Below the pieces are notes generated by a model. It was not told where the DNA came from. It ran no database searches and saw only the letters and a list, made by a program, of their open reading frames with translations. A stretch of 64,000 nt of DNA from Bradyrhizobium sp. URHD0069 (GTDB lineage: Bacteria > Pseudomonadota > Alphaproteobacteria > Rhizobiales > Xanthobacteraceae). Shown here piece after piece: positions 41,980 to 51,395 of this stretch. A program made the translations under genes and the position numbers. The stretch covers positions 152,776 to 216,775 of the forward strand of contig NZ_JNIJ01000011.1 of the NCBI RefSeq assembly GCF_000701345.1, read 5' to 3'. Positions within the stretch are counted from its first letter, which is position 1. Each line of letters opens with the position of its first letter.

Positions 41980-43011
41980 ATGCAGACGATCACAACAATC
42001 GGTCTCGACATAGCCAAATCAGTTTTCCAGGTTCACGGCGTTGACGCTGGTGGCCAGGTGGTCATCCGCCGCCAATTAAAGCGCCGCCACGTCCTGGCAT
42101 TGTTCGAGAAGCTACCGCCGTGCCTAGTTGGCATCGAGGCTTGTGCCTCCTCACATCATTGGTCGCGCGAACTTCAGACGCTTGGCCATACCGTGCGATT
42201 GATGCCACCAGCCTACGTAAGACCTTACGTCAAGCGTCAGAAGAATGATGCAGCTGACGCAGAGGCAATTTGCGAAGCGGTCACCAGAGCCAACATGCGG
42301 TTTGTGCCAACCAAGACGCCTGAGCAGCAGAGCTGCCTGATGCTTCACCGCACACGCCATCTGTTCATCCGCCAGCAGACCGCGGTGATCAATTCGATCC
42401 GCGCGCACCTCGCCGAGTTCGGCATTATCGCGCCAGTCGGGCGCAAAGGGGTTACGGAACTGCTGCATGTTGTGGCGGACCCGAACGACAAGCGGGTGCC
42501 AGAGGTTGCTCGCGCGTGCCTTACCGCGCTCGGTGCTCAACTGCTCAGCCTCAAGGAGCAGATTTTGGAGTTCGACCGGTTGATCATGGCCTGGCACCGA
42601 TCTAACCAAACGAGCAAGCGCCTTCATTACATTCCCGGGGTCGGTCCGATGCTGGCGACCGCTCTGGTCGCAAGTGTTGTTGACCCCAGGACCTTCCGAT
42701 CAGGGCGTAACTTCTCGGCCTGGATTGGGCTCGTACCGAAGCAACACTCGAGTGGTGGTAAGGACAGGCTCGGCAGCATCAGCAAACAGGGTGATCGTTA
42801 TCTGCGCAGCCTGTTCGTCGCCGGGGCACTCGCCGTCATTCGCTACGCCAAGATCCACGGAACGGGGCATAGGCCCTGGCTCACGACGTTGTTGGCACGG
42901 CGTCCGACCAAGGTCGCCGCTATCGCACTTGCCAACAAGATTGCGCGAATGGCCTGGGCCATGATGGCCAAGGGCGAGCGCTACAAGCAACCCGTCGCGC
43001 TGGCGGCGTAA
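41980..43011 (+). CDS. IS110-family transposase/recombinase
   Basis: This 343-residue protein begins MQTITTIGLDIAKSVFQVHG. The DEDD-type RuvC-like domain has its first acidic residue in G-L-D-I-A-K, the second in V-G-I-E-A-C-A, and two more in Q-K-N-D-A-A-D-A-E-A-I. The C-terminal transposase-20 domain has I-P-G-V-G-P-M-L-A-T-A-L and the catalytic-serine region of the family (K-Q-H-S-S-G-G-K, S-I-S-K-Q-G-D-R-Y-L-R). A GAGG site precedes the start. The length is normal, and no break is seen, so it may be active. Confidence 0.88.
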   Translation: MQTITTIGLDIAKSVFQVHGVDAGGQVVIRRQLKRRHVLALFEKLPPCLVGIEACASSHHWSRELQTLGHTVRLMPPAYVRPYVKRQKNDAADAEAICEAVTRANMRFVPTKTPEQQSCLMLHRTRHLFIRQQTAVINSIRAHLAEFGIIAPVGRKGVTELLHVVADPNDKRVPEVARACLTALGAQLLSLKEQILEFDRLIMAWHRSNQTSKRLHYIPGVGPMLATALVASVVDPRTFRSGRNFSAWIGLVPKQHSSGGKDRLGSISKQGDRYLRSLFVAGALAVIRYAKIHGTGHRPWLTTLLARRPTKVAAIALANKIARMAWAMMAKGERYKQPVALAA

Positions 43012-43193
43012 ACGAGATCGCGCCGGTCAATCGGCGTGAGGTGAAGGTTGGGAGGGCGAACAGCACGTAATGCAGAGCCGGTCGATCCGGCGATCAGGAC
43101 AACCCACTTGTGCCAGCGCATTGTCGAATGCGGGGTTTTGACCGGGACCTGATCCGCGGAGGGCATTATGGCCAGCGGTCATGTGAACCGCAC

Positions 43194-44099
43194 CTACAGG
43201 CCGAACACATGGCTGCACCGACCAAGCCTGCGACGTGAAGATTTCTCTTGCCAATCCGGAGCCGTCCACACATGGCATAATGCGCTGATGCTGGATCGGG
43301 CGAATGCGAGTTCTGGATCCCACACAGGGATTGCACGGAGCTGACCCGATTTGAGCTCCGTAATCATGGCCAATGCGGGCATAAAGGCGATGAACTGACC
43401 AGTCGCCGCCAGGGTGTTGGTCAATTCCAGCGAGTTTGTCGTCACAAGCACCTGTGGACTGAGTCCGCGTTTCGCAATGGTCCGCTCGAAGAACTGTCGA
43501 AGGCCGAAGCTGTGGTCGGGAAGGGCGAGAGGCTGTTTGCAGATGTCAGTAAGGCTGAGATGATCGCGATCTGCGTATTCGTGTGTGGGCGCCACTAGGC
43601 AAGAGATAGGTTCACGGAATTCCGCAATTACCTCGATCTCCGGTCGCGAAGAGGCATTGAACGTGATGCCGATATCAGCCTCGTCCTCCAACAAAGCTTC
43701 AACGATACGGTCCGTTGAAGCCGTCTGAACCTTGAACGATACAGTGGGATGATGAGGGTGAAAGTCCGCCAAGATGTCCGGAAGCAAGCCCGTGACAAAT
43801 CCTTCGATGACCCAGATGCTGACTTCGCCGCGTCGGAGGCCGCGAAGGTCGTCGATCCCGGAGCGAGCGCGGTCAAGATCGCGGAAAATGCGGTGGCTCT
43901 GCCGGGCCAAGACTTCGCCAGCCGCAGTGAGTTGAACGCCGCCTTTGGACCGTTCGAAAAGCACCGCGTCGAGTTCGTTCTCGAGTTGGGCGATCTGCCT
44001 GCTCACCGCCGATGGCGCCACGTGCAGCCGATCGGCAGCCTTCCGAATGGAACCCAACTTTGCGACTGCGTTGAAATATCTGAGCGTTAAAAAGCGCAC
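43194..44099 (-). CDS. LysR-family regulator with altered C-terminus
   Basis: A GTG start with GAGGGG upstream gives 301 residues. The N-terminal LysR helix-turn-helix (SIRKAADRLHVAPSAVSRQI) and effector domain are complete to about SGQLRAIPVWDPELAFARSS. After that the sequence (HVWTAPDWQEKSSRRRLG) does not look like a LysR tail and lies at the IS110 right end, so the last about 30 residues may be replaced or frameshifted. The gene is divergent from an amidase remnant and probably once controlled it. Confidence 0.75.
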   Translation of the reverse strand: MRFLTLRYFNAVAKLGSIRKAADRLHVAPSAVSRQIAQLENELDAVLFERSKGGVQLTAAGEVLARQSHRIFRDLDRARSGIDDLRGLRRGEVSIWVIEGFVTGLLPDILADFHPHHPTVSFKVQTASTDRIVEALLEDEADIGITFNASSRPEIEVIAEFREPISCLVAPTHEYADRDHLSLTDICKQPLALPDHSFGLRQFFERTIAKRGLSPQVLVTTNSLELTNTLAATGQFIAFMPALAMITELKSGQLRAIPVWDPELAFARSSISALCHVWTAPDWQEKSSRRRLGRCSHVFGL

Positions 44100-44179
44100 G
44101 GCCCCTCGGATGATGTGCTAACTTAGCTTTGCACAGCTAGTTTGCCAACCTCCAAAGTATCCCTCGTGCATCAGAGGCG

Positions 44180-44740
44180 CTGGAGCCAGCCGTCTCCGCA
44201 AGGCTGGACACGACGTTGTCATTACCAAATCGCCGACGGAGTTGTTCGGATGTCTGGACTGGCACCAAACCGTGCTGGAGCACGAGCTGTCGCGTATTCA
44301 CGGCGCTCTAGAGACCACTCATTCCGAGCAGGTCTCAGCGGCGTGGCTGGCCGCCATCATCCGCGGGAAAAAAAATCGAGGATTCTGATTATTTTAGCGC
44401 CCGATACCAGCTTCTGCAGGCTCAGGCAGAGTTTTGGGACGCGTGGACGAACGTCGATTTCCTCATTGCCCCTGCCGCGCCGGACACCGCACTGGAAGGG
44501 CAGCAGACTGGCGATCCGCGTTACATCATTCCGTTTACGGCTTTGGGCGGGCCCATCGCCACCTTGCCCGTCGGCTTGGCGCCATCAGGCTTACCCCTTG
44601 GTCTTATGCTCTGCGGCAAACCGGGCAGCGATGTGGCACGGCTCGCCGACGCGCTGCAATTGGCCAAAGCCATCGAGATGCCACGCCTTCAGAACGCTAG
44701 TGGCTTGTCCTCAAGGCCGTCGAAGCAAAAGCTTCGATAA
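44180..44740 (+). pseudogene. 3' part of an amidase-signature enzyme, frameshifted
   Basis: The plus strand reads R-L-R-K-A-G-H-D-V-V, then ELFGCLDWHQTVLEHELSRI and TTHSEQVSAAWLAAIIRGKK. It then meets a run of eight A (44368-44375). One A too many puts the frame out; removing it gives I-E-D-S-D-Y-F-S-A-R-Y-Q-L-L, continuing to TGDPRYIIPFTALGGPIATL and P-V-G-L-A-P-S-G-L-P-L-G. These are the C-terminal blocks of amidase-signature enzymes. The catalytic half (Lys, Ser, Ser) is absent at the 5' side. It is divergent from the LysR gene. Confidence 0.7.
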
Positions 44741-44761
44741 CGGTCATACGAGGGAAAAACT

Positions 44762-44862
44762 CTCGCCGATGGAATGGTCGAGGCCGCTGGCATGATGAGC
44801 TGATGGCGCAACCAGGCCGCTACTCAGAACTCTTCGAATTGCAAGCTGCTGGCTATCGATAG
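44762..44862 (+). pseudogene. C-terminal scrap of an ABC exporter ATPase
   Basis: Codons ending at TAG 44860-44862 read HDELMAQPGRYSELFELQAA, then GYR. This is the usual last block of MsbA/HlyB-type fused ABC exporters. Just before, L-A-D-G-M-V-E-A-A-G lies in another frame with one base missing between them. No other part of the transporter is present. Confidence 0.5.
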
Positions 44863-45233
44863 TTCCCTCTCTACGCTGCCGATGCCAATCGGATGACTCG
44901 AGCTAAAGGCCAGGCGTTGTTGCGGAAATCGAAGGTTATTGAATTTCCAGGGGCGTTGCCACTCGAACTTCGAGCTACCGCCTCCAGGTCATGTGGCGTC
45001 GTTGATGTTAGGTGGAGCCGTGCGAGGGCACACTTCAGCAAGGAAATGCGCAAGCGTGCCGGCGAGCGCGCCCCTCCTTCAGTCCATAATGAGCTTTGTC
45101 CTCGCTTTTCCCGCCACACAGGCCCGCGTTCCAAGGACAGACAAATGTTTCGAAATCGCCGGCTGCAACTTCATCTCTGCGAAACGCTCAACCATCTCGC
45201 CTGCGGTCATATCTCGAGCGTTTTCCACGCACG
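44863..45233. other. Intergenic stretch without a convincing gene
   Basis: Short overlapping frames on both strands have arginine/serine-rich content and no ribosome sites. The right edge meets the stop of the aldehyde dehydrogenase gene. Probably debris between the IS-rich segment and the phosphonate genes. Confidence 0.35.
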
Positions 45234-46682
45234 CTAAACGGACCAAGGAATCGAATACGTTTTCAGGTTCGTGAAGCTCTTCATTGCTTCTTGCACGCCT
45301 TCTTTATATCCAAGGCCCGAATCTTTGATACCGCCAAATGGCGACATTTCGATGCGAAATCCGGGAACTTCCCAAACGTTCACTGTGCCGACCTCGAGCT
45401 CATTCACAAAACGTGTGATGTAGTCGAGGCGGTTAGTGCAGACACCTGACGAAAGTCCGAAGGCCGTAGAGTTTGAGATCTTGATAACACTCTCAATGTC
45501 ATTAGGGGTCCTGACGATCGGGATCACGGGGCCAAAGGTTTCCTGCAAGATCAATTCGCATGTATGCGGAACATGGTCGACGACCGTCGGAGGATAGAGC
45601 GCCCCTTCGCGGTTATTCCCGTGAAGCAGGCGAGCACCGTCTTGTACGGCAGCCTCGACACGACGCTCGAACTCTTTTGCAGCGTCTTCATGAATGACGG
45701 TTCCAATATCCACCGAGGGATCCATCGGATCACCGCATTTGAGCTTTTTGGCTCGTTTGAGCACCTGCTCCACAAATCGGTCCGCGACCGCTTCCACGCA
45801 AAGGATGCGCTTGACCGCCGTACAGCGCTGGCCAGAATTCTTGGTGGCGCCAAGCACCGCCAGCTCCGCCGCCTTTTCGAGGTCGGCATCTTCCATGACG
45901 ATCAGCGGGTCGTTTCCGCCGAGTTCGAGAACCAGACGCTTGTAACCGGCTTTTGCGGCAATATGTTTTCCCACGCGCACTGAGCCGGTGAAGGTAATCA
46001 GGTCGGCATCGGGATCCGTGATCATCGCATCTCCCATGGAATGAGGATTTCCGGTCACGATCGACAACATTTCCGGGGGCAAACCCGCCTCATAGAGCAC
46101 ATCGGCGAGTGCCAATGCGGTCAATGGCGCGAGCTCGGTCGGCTTCAAGACGATCCGGTTGTTGGTAGCGATAGCCGGTGCGATTTTGTGGCTCACCATA
46201 TTCAGAGGATGATTGAAGGGCGTGATCGCCGAAATCGTCCCCAGCAGCGGTGTGCGCATCGTAAAGATCTTGCGCGCCCTGCCCTGAGGACTGATATCGC
46301 ACGAAAAGATTTCGCCATCGTCCTTGATCGTCAGCTGGCCCGCGAAGGAATAAACATCGCATGCACGCCCGACCTCGTAGGTTGAGTCTTTCCAGCAGAG
46401 GCCCGTTTCCGACGAAATCAGGCCAGCAAACTCTTCCTTACGAAGCGCGAGAATCTCCGAGGTCTTGAGCAAAATCTGTTGGCGCTCATAGCGGGTGAGT
46501 TTGGATTTAAACGCCTTGGCCTTCGCGAACGCAGCGCGCACGTGTTCGGGACGTGCGGTGGAAACTGTTCCGACCAGTTTGTTGGTATAGGGGTTGTAGA
46601 CGTCAATACGTTCTTCGGTCTCAACGCGGGCGCCCGCGATTCGCATCGCCTCGTGACGAATTACCTGAGACTGTACATTCAT
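45234..46682 (-). CDS. phnY: Phosphonoacetaldehyde dehydrogenase (PhnY-type aldehyde dehydrogenase)
   Basis: This 482-residue NAD-dependent aldehyde dehydrogenase has the glutamate in V-L-E-L-G-G-N-D and the catalytic cysteine in N-S-G-Q-R-C-T-A near residue 290. It also has the cofactor-binding [17 protein letters not shown] block and the C-terminal [11 protein letters not shown]. PhnY oxidises phosphonoacetaldehyde to phosphonoacetate. The assignment rests on the neighbours, a PhnA-type hydrolase and an organophosphate-type carrier on the same strand, and on family resemblance. A general aldehyde dehydrogenase cannot be excluded. The start is 163 bases downstream of the carrier gene with only a weak AGG site. 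Confidence 0.78.
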   Translation of the reverse strand: MNVQSQVIRHEAMRIAGARVETEERIDVYNPYTNKLVGTVSTARPEHVRAAFAKAKAFKSKLTRYERQQILLKTSEILALRKEEFAGLISSETGLCWKDSTYEVGRACDVYSFAGQLTIKDDGEIFSCDISPQGRARKIFTMRTPLLGTISAITPFNHPLNMVSHKIAPAIATNNRIVLKPTELAPLTALALADVLYEAGLPPEMLSIVTGNPHSMGDAMITDPDADLITFTGSVRVGKHIAAKAGYKRLVLELGGNDPLIVMEDADLEKAAELAVLGATKNSGQRCTAVKRILCVEAVADRFVEQVLKRAKKLKCGDPMDPSVDIGTVIHEDAAKEFERRVEAAVQDGARLLHGNNREGALYPPTVVDHVPHTCELILQETFGPVIPIVRTPNDIESVIKISNSTAFGLSSGVCTNRLDYITRFVNELEVGTVNVWEVPGFRIEMSPFGGIKDSGLGYKEGVQEAMKSFTNLKTYSIPWSV

Positions 46683-46844
46683 TGAATACGCCTGCTCACG
46701 CGCGCCGATTGCCAGATTCGATCGAAGTCAAAGAAGTGGAAGTTCTGCGGAATATGATCGAAGGAAGAGGAGAGCTGCCATGTTTTCTCGGGTGCGGCCA
46801 TCAGCAATGGCACACATTAGCACAAAGCATGTCAACAGTCGCTC

Positions 46845-48143
46845 CTACCGTCTGATGAGAAGTGCAGAAAACGCACTGCCGGCACAAAGCACGGCGACGA
46901 TGGGAAAAATAACCGAGGTATCTCCCGTATGATCCATGAAGCGTCCTATAAGAGGCTCCCCAAGCCCCGCACATGCATATGATATGAAGTTGAGGAGACC
47001 AGTGGCGGTCCCTGAGAGACGCCGGCCAAAAATGTCCGGGCAAAGTGCCCAGAATGACGATGCGGGGCCAAATACGAAGAAGCCGCAAAGGAAGAGTCCG
47101 GCGATCCCGAGCAGGCTGCCATGCGGCACCAATTCCATCGCCATCGCGGTGATCGCGGCAAGGACCATGTAGGTGATGATTGCAGGATATCGTCGCGAAT
47201 TAAACACGATGTCGGAAATCCAACTATTCGTTGAGGCGCCCAGCGCCATTCCGATCGGCAATGCCACCGTGATCCACGTCGGGTCGATCACGGTCGATGC
47301 TGACTTCCAGTTCGGACCGAGAAAATGCACGGGGATCCAAACAAGCAAGGCGTATCTCGCCGCGTTCTGAAATCCGATCGACAGACCTGTGGCATAGAGA
47401 CGCCAGTTCGACAGAACAGCGCGATAGCGCGATGCACTGGCCTCCGTATCGACGGGGCCGGTCTCAGCTTCATCCGGGGACTTTTCGTCAGCGGGGCCAA
47501 CCAATCCGAGATCCTCGGGCCGTTCCCGAACTGTGAGAAACATCACGATCGCGCCGAACAGCATGAGAAAGACCGACAGGCGAAAAATCCAGCGCCAATC
47601 GAGACCCAGGCTGCCCAGGATGATAATGGGAAGGAAGTATGCCAGAACCGACGAAAAGCCGGACATGCCGACGTAAAACGAATAAACAAAGCCGCGGTTT
47701 TTATGCCCCCACCAATTTGAAAGTAGCCTGCTTCCTGGCGCAAACCCCATCGCCTGGAAGTAGCCGTTCAAACCCCACGCCAGCAGAAGGCCAATGAAGC
47801 CCGTTGTGAAGCTGGTCGTCCAGTTCGCAGCGAACGACAGCACGGCGCCCGCGAGCATCATGACGCGCCCGCCCCACTTGTCGCCGAGATTGCCGTTGAT
47901 GGACTGGCCGAGTGCATAGGCCCAAAGCATCGAAGCGCTTACCCATCCAAGCATTTCCTTGGATAGTCCGAGTTCTTTCTGAATGCCGGGGATCGCAAAT
48001 CCGAATGTCTGGCGCCCGGTGTAATAGAAAAGGTAGCAGAACGAGACGCCCAACAAGGCCGCCCATTTGTAACGCTCATACGTGGCGTCAACATCCAACG
48101 TGCCGGCAACCGGCCGTGCAATGGCCTGCCCTGTTTCGAGCAT
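46845..48143 (-). CDS. Organophosphate/phosphonate MFS carrier
   Basis: From ATG 48143, with AAGGGGGG upstream, the product has 432 residues and twelve membrane helices. Y-Y-T-G-R-Q-T-F-G-F-A-I-P and S-K-E-M-L-G-W-V-S-A-S-M-L-W-A-Y-A-L-G-Q are the first-helix pattern of the organophosphate:phosphate antiporter group (GlpT/UhpT). PhnB beside phosphonoacetate hydrolase in Pseudomonas fluorescens 23F belongs to that group, as I recall. It lies 50 bases downstream of the hydrolase gene and upstream of the dehydrogenase gene. It most likely imports phosphonoacetate or a related C2 phosphonate. Confidence 0.78.
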   Translation of the reverse strand: MLETGQAIARPVAGTLDVDATYERYKWAALLGVSFCYLFYYTGRQTFGFAIPGIQKELGLSKEMLGWVSASMLWAYALGQSINGNLGDKWGGRVMMLAGAVLSFAANWTTSFTTGFIGLLLAWGLNGYFQAMGFAPGSRLLSNWWGHKNRGFVYSFYVGMSGFSSVLAYFLPIIILGSLGLDWRWIFRLSVFLMLFGAIVMFLTVRERPEDLGLVGPADEKSPDEAETGPVDTEASASRYRAVLSNWRLYATGLSIGFQNAARYALLVWIPVHFLGPNWKSASTVIDPTWITVALPIGMALGASTNSWISDIVFNSRRYPAIITYMVLAAITAMAMELVPHGSLLGIAGLFLCGFFVFGPASSFWALCPDIFGRRLSGTATGLLNFISYACAGLGEPLIGRFMDHTGDTSVIFPIVAVLCAGSAFSALLIRR

Positions 48144-48193
48144 AACGTACCCCCCTTGATGATAATTTTATGGTTAGCTTCTTTCTTGCGGGT

Positions 48194-49426
48194 TTACTGA
48201 ACACCGTTCAGAGCGAAATCGAAGATGTCGAAATTGCGCAGCCGTCTGGCTTCAGCGAGGTCCCGGTATGTTTCGTTCATCGGATGCGAGAGAATGAAAG
48301 GTACAATCTGCTCGCTCAGTCCTCCATGGGATCGAAGACGATGACCATTGAGGCCTGTAAGGTCATGCTCGGCCCGGCTCGAGCCAACTACCGTGTGGGT
48401 GTCACCGATCGCAACAAAATCTCCCTCGCGATCGAGCGGCATCTGATAACGGCCAGCGGCGCTTTTCCCATCAAGAACGAGCGCAATTCCCGGGATTGCA
48501 GCAGCGACTTCCATGACGTCCGCCAGTTCCAATTTTGCGCGCAGGTAAATCCGCACGAACGATCCGAGGGCACCATGGTGCTTCACGAACGGATCGGTGA
48601 TCGGACAGATAACGCGCACCGCATTCGGCCCGAAACGCCGGTTGAGTTCCTCCTCGAGGAAAACGACGCGCGGCGTCCCATCCTCATTCGTCTTTTCGTT
48701 CATACCATGATCGGCAATTAATCCGACAACTGCGCCGAGTCCGGCAAGCCGGCCGACTTTCGCATCAACCGCGCTGTGGAAGGCGTCCGCTTCGCTGTCG
48801 CCTGGGCCATGGGCGTGCTGAACCAGATCGGACAATGAAAGATAGAGAAGGTCCGCGCGGTCTTGCTCAAGCAGCTTGATGCCTGCATCAAGCACGAACA
48901 GCGACAAGTCGGGGCTGTACATGTCAGGCGTCGGCCGCCCGACGAGCGCCTCGACGTTTTCAATTCCATTTTCCGCAAGAGTCGCGCTGCCGGCCCTCTC
49001 CGACGAAAAACAAATCCCGCCCTTCATTTGATGGCCAAGCATCTTGCGAAGCTTGTCCTTGGCTGTGATCGCGGCGACACGCACGCCCGCGCGCGACATC
49101 TCGGCAAGGATCGTCGTGGCGCGCATCGGGCTTGCATCGACAATCATGATTTCTTTGCCGGTCGCCCGGTCGAGATAATAGTTTCCGGAAATGCCATGAA
49201 CCGCGGGCGGCGCGCCTGTCACAATCGAAACATTGTTCGGATTGGTGAAGGTCGGCATCGCCGCATCGGCGAGTGTGGAAAAGCCGTCGCGCATCATCCG
49301 AGAGATATTTGTGAATACATTTGCCGCATTCTCGAAATTCAGATAGCGGGGATCGCAGCCATCGAGACAGACCACCACCGTGGGGCGCTTAGGTTTCGCG
49401 TAGGCTCGTCCGTTTACCTCGATCAT
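48194..49426 (-). CDS. phnA: Phosphonoacetate hydrolase
   Basis: The start is the second of two ATGs (49426), five bases after AAGGG, giving 410 residues. It belongs to the alkaline phosphatase superfamily. The first metal aspartate is in V-V-V-C-L-D-G-C-D-P-R-Y, the nucleophile threonine in A-M-P-T-F-T-N-P-N-N, further ligands in L-S-D-L-V-Q-H-A-H-G and G-L-I-A-D-H-G-M, and a histidine in R-L-R-S-H-G-G. These match the zinc-dependent phosphonoacetate hydrolase family, which cleaves phosphonoacetate to acetate and phosphate. It heads the operon with the carrier and the dehydrogenase and is divergent from two LysR genes. Confidence 0.87.
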   Translation of the reverse strand: MIEVNGRAYAKPKRPTVVVCLDGCDPRYLNFENAANVFTNISRMMRDGFSTLADAAMPTFTNPNNVSIVTGAPPAVHGISGNYYLDRATGKEIMIVDASPMRATTILAEMSRAGVRVAAITAKDKLRKMLGHQMKGGICFSSERAGSATLAENGIENVEALVGRPTPDMYSPDLSLFVLDAGIKLLEQDRADLLYLSLSDLVQHAHGPGDSEADAFHSAVDAKVGRLAGLGAVVGLIADHGMNEKTNEDGTPRVVFLEEELNRRFGPNAVRVICPITDPFVKHHGALGSFVRIYLRAKLELADVMEVAAAIPGIALVLDGKSAAGRYQMPLDREGDFVAIGDTHTVVGSSRAEHDLTGLNGHRLRSHGGLSEQIVPFILSHPMNETYRDLAEARRLRNFDIFDFALNGVQ

Positions 49427-49490
49427 CATCGCCCTTCGTTTGCTCGGATTTTGGCAGCTGGCCGACGAAGACCTTAAGCTGACGCGGTGC

Positions 49491-49510
49491 GAATAAAAAT
49501 TGACTTATTC
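49491..49510. promoter_or_regulatory. LysR-type operator candidate between phnA and its regulator
   Basis: GAATAAAAATTGACTTATTC is a palindrome with perfect 6-bp arms (GAATAA / TTATTC) around an 8-base centre. It lies in the 108-bp gap shared by the phnA operon and the first LysR gene, 24 bases before the latter's ATG. A TTGAC box for one promoter overlaps its centre. Position and shape fit a LysR recall/repression site. Confidence 0.55.
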
Positions 49511-49534
49511 TCTCGCAATTGTAACTTTAATTCC

Positions 49535-50425
49535 ATGAGGCTACGCGATCTCCCGCTCGGATCATTGCGAACATTCGCGGTTGTCGCCGACTGCGGCAGC
49601 ATCACCTCTGCTGCCGAGACGCTAGGTGTCACGCACAGCGCGGTCAGTAAGCAAGTTAAACTGCTTGAACGGTGGCTGGGTCAAACTCTCTTCGTTCTCG
49701 AGGGACGAAGACTGATCCTGACGCCATTCGGAGATATCCTGTCGCGCAAGCTCGGCAGTGCACTCGAAGATATCGCGGGCGCCTGCGCATATGTGCAGCG
49801 TCAGCGTGAACGGCGGACCATCACGGTGGAAGCGCCAGCGACATTCGCCATGTATTGGCTGTTGCCGCGCGTCAGTGCTTTTCGCGCATTGGAACCGCAG
49901 ACGGACGTCTGGGTTTCGACGCGAATGACCGGACAATCGCCAAATTTCGCAGGACACGATCTCGTAGTCTTGCGCGGTGAAACGGCTCCGACATCCAAGC
50001 GACTGAGCGAACGCGTCTTCCTGTTTCGCGAGGATATGGCGGTGCTGAGCTCGCCGAAGCTGCTGACCCGCAAGCCTCTGTCGAAGCCGACCGACATCAC
50101 AAGCCACGCGCTGATCGAGTCCATGACCCGTCCGCAGGACTGGCAGGCTTGGCTGAAACGGGCAAAGGTCAATGATGCCATCGTGGCCGGCGGGCATCGG
50201 TTCGATCATCTATTTGTTGCTATACAGGCTGTTAAGGACGGACTCGGGTCCTTAGTGGCGCCTCAGAATCTGCTTCAGATGGCGATCACCAGCCACGAAC
50301 TCGCATGTCCATTTCCTCACTTAAACTTTCCAGGCGAGTCATATTTTGCATATTTCGCTGGCGGCAGCATTGATCCCGCTATGAAACGGTTCAAGGACTG
50401 GCTCGTTCGGAAGGCCAAAGCGTAA
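49535..50425 (+). CDS. LysR-family regulator (GcvA-like), copy 1
   Basis: The start at ATG 49535 gives 296 residues beginning MRLRDLPLGSLRTFAVVADC. The helix-turn-helix SAAETLGVTHSAVSKQVKLL and the effector domain with ATFAMYWLLPRVSAFRALEP mark the GcvA-like LysR branch. It is divergent from phnA with a palindrome between, so it is the likely phosphonate-cluster regulator (role of PhnR). The gene immediately downstream is a second, related LysR gene. Confidence 0.85.
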   Translation: MRLRDLPLGSLRTFAVVADCGSITSAAETLGVTHSAVSKQVKLLERWLGQTLFVLEGRRLILTPFGDILSRKLGSALEDIAGACAYVQRQRERRTITVEAPATFAMYWLLPRVSAFRALEPQTDVWVSTRMTGQSPNFAGHDLVVLRGETAPTSKRLSERVFLFREDMAVLSSPKLLTRKPLSKPTDITSHALIESMTRPQDWQAWLKRAKVNDAIVAGGHRFDHLFVAIQAVKDGLGSLVAPQNLLQMAITSHELACPFPHLNFPGESYFAYFAGGSIDPAMKRFKDWLVRKAKA

Positions 50426-50477
50426 AGCACCGGCACATCCGACTTGTTTTCGAGATCATGTGAGGGAAAGTTGCGCC

Positions 50478-51395
50478 ATGTGGCAATCGTCGATTCCGCT
50501 CGGGGCTTTGCGGACGTTCGAAGTTGTGGTGCGACATGGGAGCATCGGGGCGGCCGCCATCGAACTTCACGTCACACATGGCGCAGTCAGCAAGCAGATC
50601 CGGCAGTTGGAGCAGTGGCTCGGACAGGAGCTCTTTGCACGATCGGGACGCCAAATGACGCCCACCGTTCATGGGATTGCCTTCGCCCGGGAACTCGGCA
50701 GCGCATTTGGGTTAATCGACCAAGCCTGCAAGAGTTATGGACGGCTGACGGCAAAGCAAACACTCCATGTGCGCGCACCCGCGACCTTTGCCATGCGCTG
50801 GCTCATACCGCGACTACCCCAATTCTACGAACGCCACTCCAATACCGAGGTCCACGTCACGACGACCATGACCACATGGTCATCCGAACGGAGTGTTTGC
50901 GATATTGTCATTCAGAGGGGCGAGACCTCGCATCTCCGGTTTCAAGGCCTCACTCTGTTCCACGAAGACAATTCCGCCATCATTTCTCCTGATGTCGCCA
51001 AGCTGCTCAAGATCAAGGAACCCCACGACATTCTTAAGGCCAATCATCTTGCCACCGAAACGCGGCCTTTCGACTGGAGAAATTGGCTTGAGGCCGCAGG
51101 GGTTCACGATACTTATCCTAATATCCTGCATCGCTTCGACCATCAGTTCATCGCACTGCAAGCAACAATCGATGGCCTAGGAGCCATGATTGGCCCGGTC
51201 CGCGTGGTTGCCGACGATATTCGAAAAGGCCGGCTTTGCGTTCCTTTTCCCGATGTCGTCGCGAAAGGAGCTACTTACACCGCAATCGCCGTCAACAATC
51301 AAGAAAGCCAGATTTGCCGTAGATTCATGCGGTGGATCGAGGAGGTTGCATTTGAAGATAAGAGCTTGGCGTCAAACGCTTCTTCGGATTTTTGA
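50478..51395 (+). CDS. LysR-family regulator (GcvA-like), copy 2
   Basis: From ATG 50478 (GAGGG upstream; an ATG at 50460 is possible) the product has 305 residues. The start, M-W-Q-S-S-I-P-L-G-A-L-R-T-F-E-V-V, and helix-turn-helix AAAIELHVTHGAVSKQIRQL align with copy 1, as does ATFAMRWLIPRLPQFYERHS. The two are tandem paralogues separated by 52 bases. This one precedes a complete amidase gene on the same strand and may control that gene or act with copy 1. Confidence 0.85.
   Translation: MWQSSIPLGALRTFEVVVRHGSIGAAAIELHVTHGAVSKQIRQLEQWLGQELFARSGRQMTPTVHGIAFARELGSAFGLIDQACKSYGRLTAKQTLHVRAPATFAMRWLIPRLPQFYERHSNTEVHVTTTMTTWSSERSVCDIVIQRGETSHLRFQGLTLFHEDNSAIISPDVAKLLKIKEPHDILKANHLATETRPFDWRNWLEAAGVHDTYPNILHRFDHQFIALQATIDGLGAMIGPVRVVADDIRKGRLCVPFPDVVAKGATYTAIAVNNQESQICRRFMRWIEEVAFEDKSLASNASSDF

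Larger units (their letters stand above)
41840..43200 (+). mobile_element. IS110-family insertion sequence
   Basis: The element spans the non-coding leader, the transposase and about 180-190 bases of right end, but exact ends cannot be set because IS110 elements lack terminal inverted repeats. The left junction falls just after the cyclase stop. The right junction is close to the 3' end of the LysR gene, whose last codons may come from the IS. IS110 elements use a non-coding bridge RNA. Structured segments are seen at 41919-41961. Confidence 0.7.
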
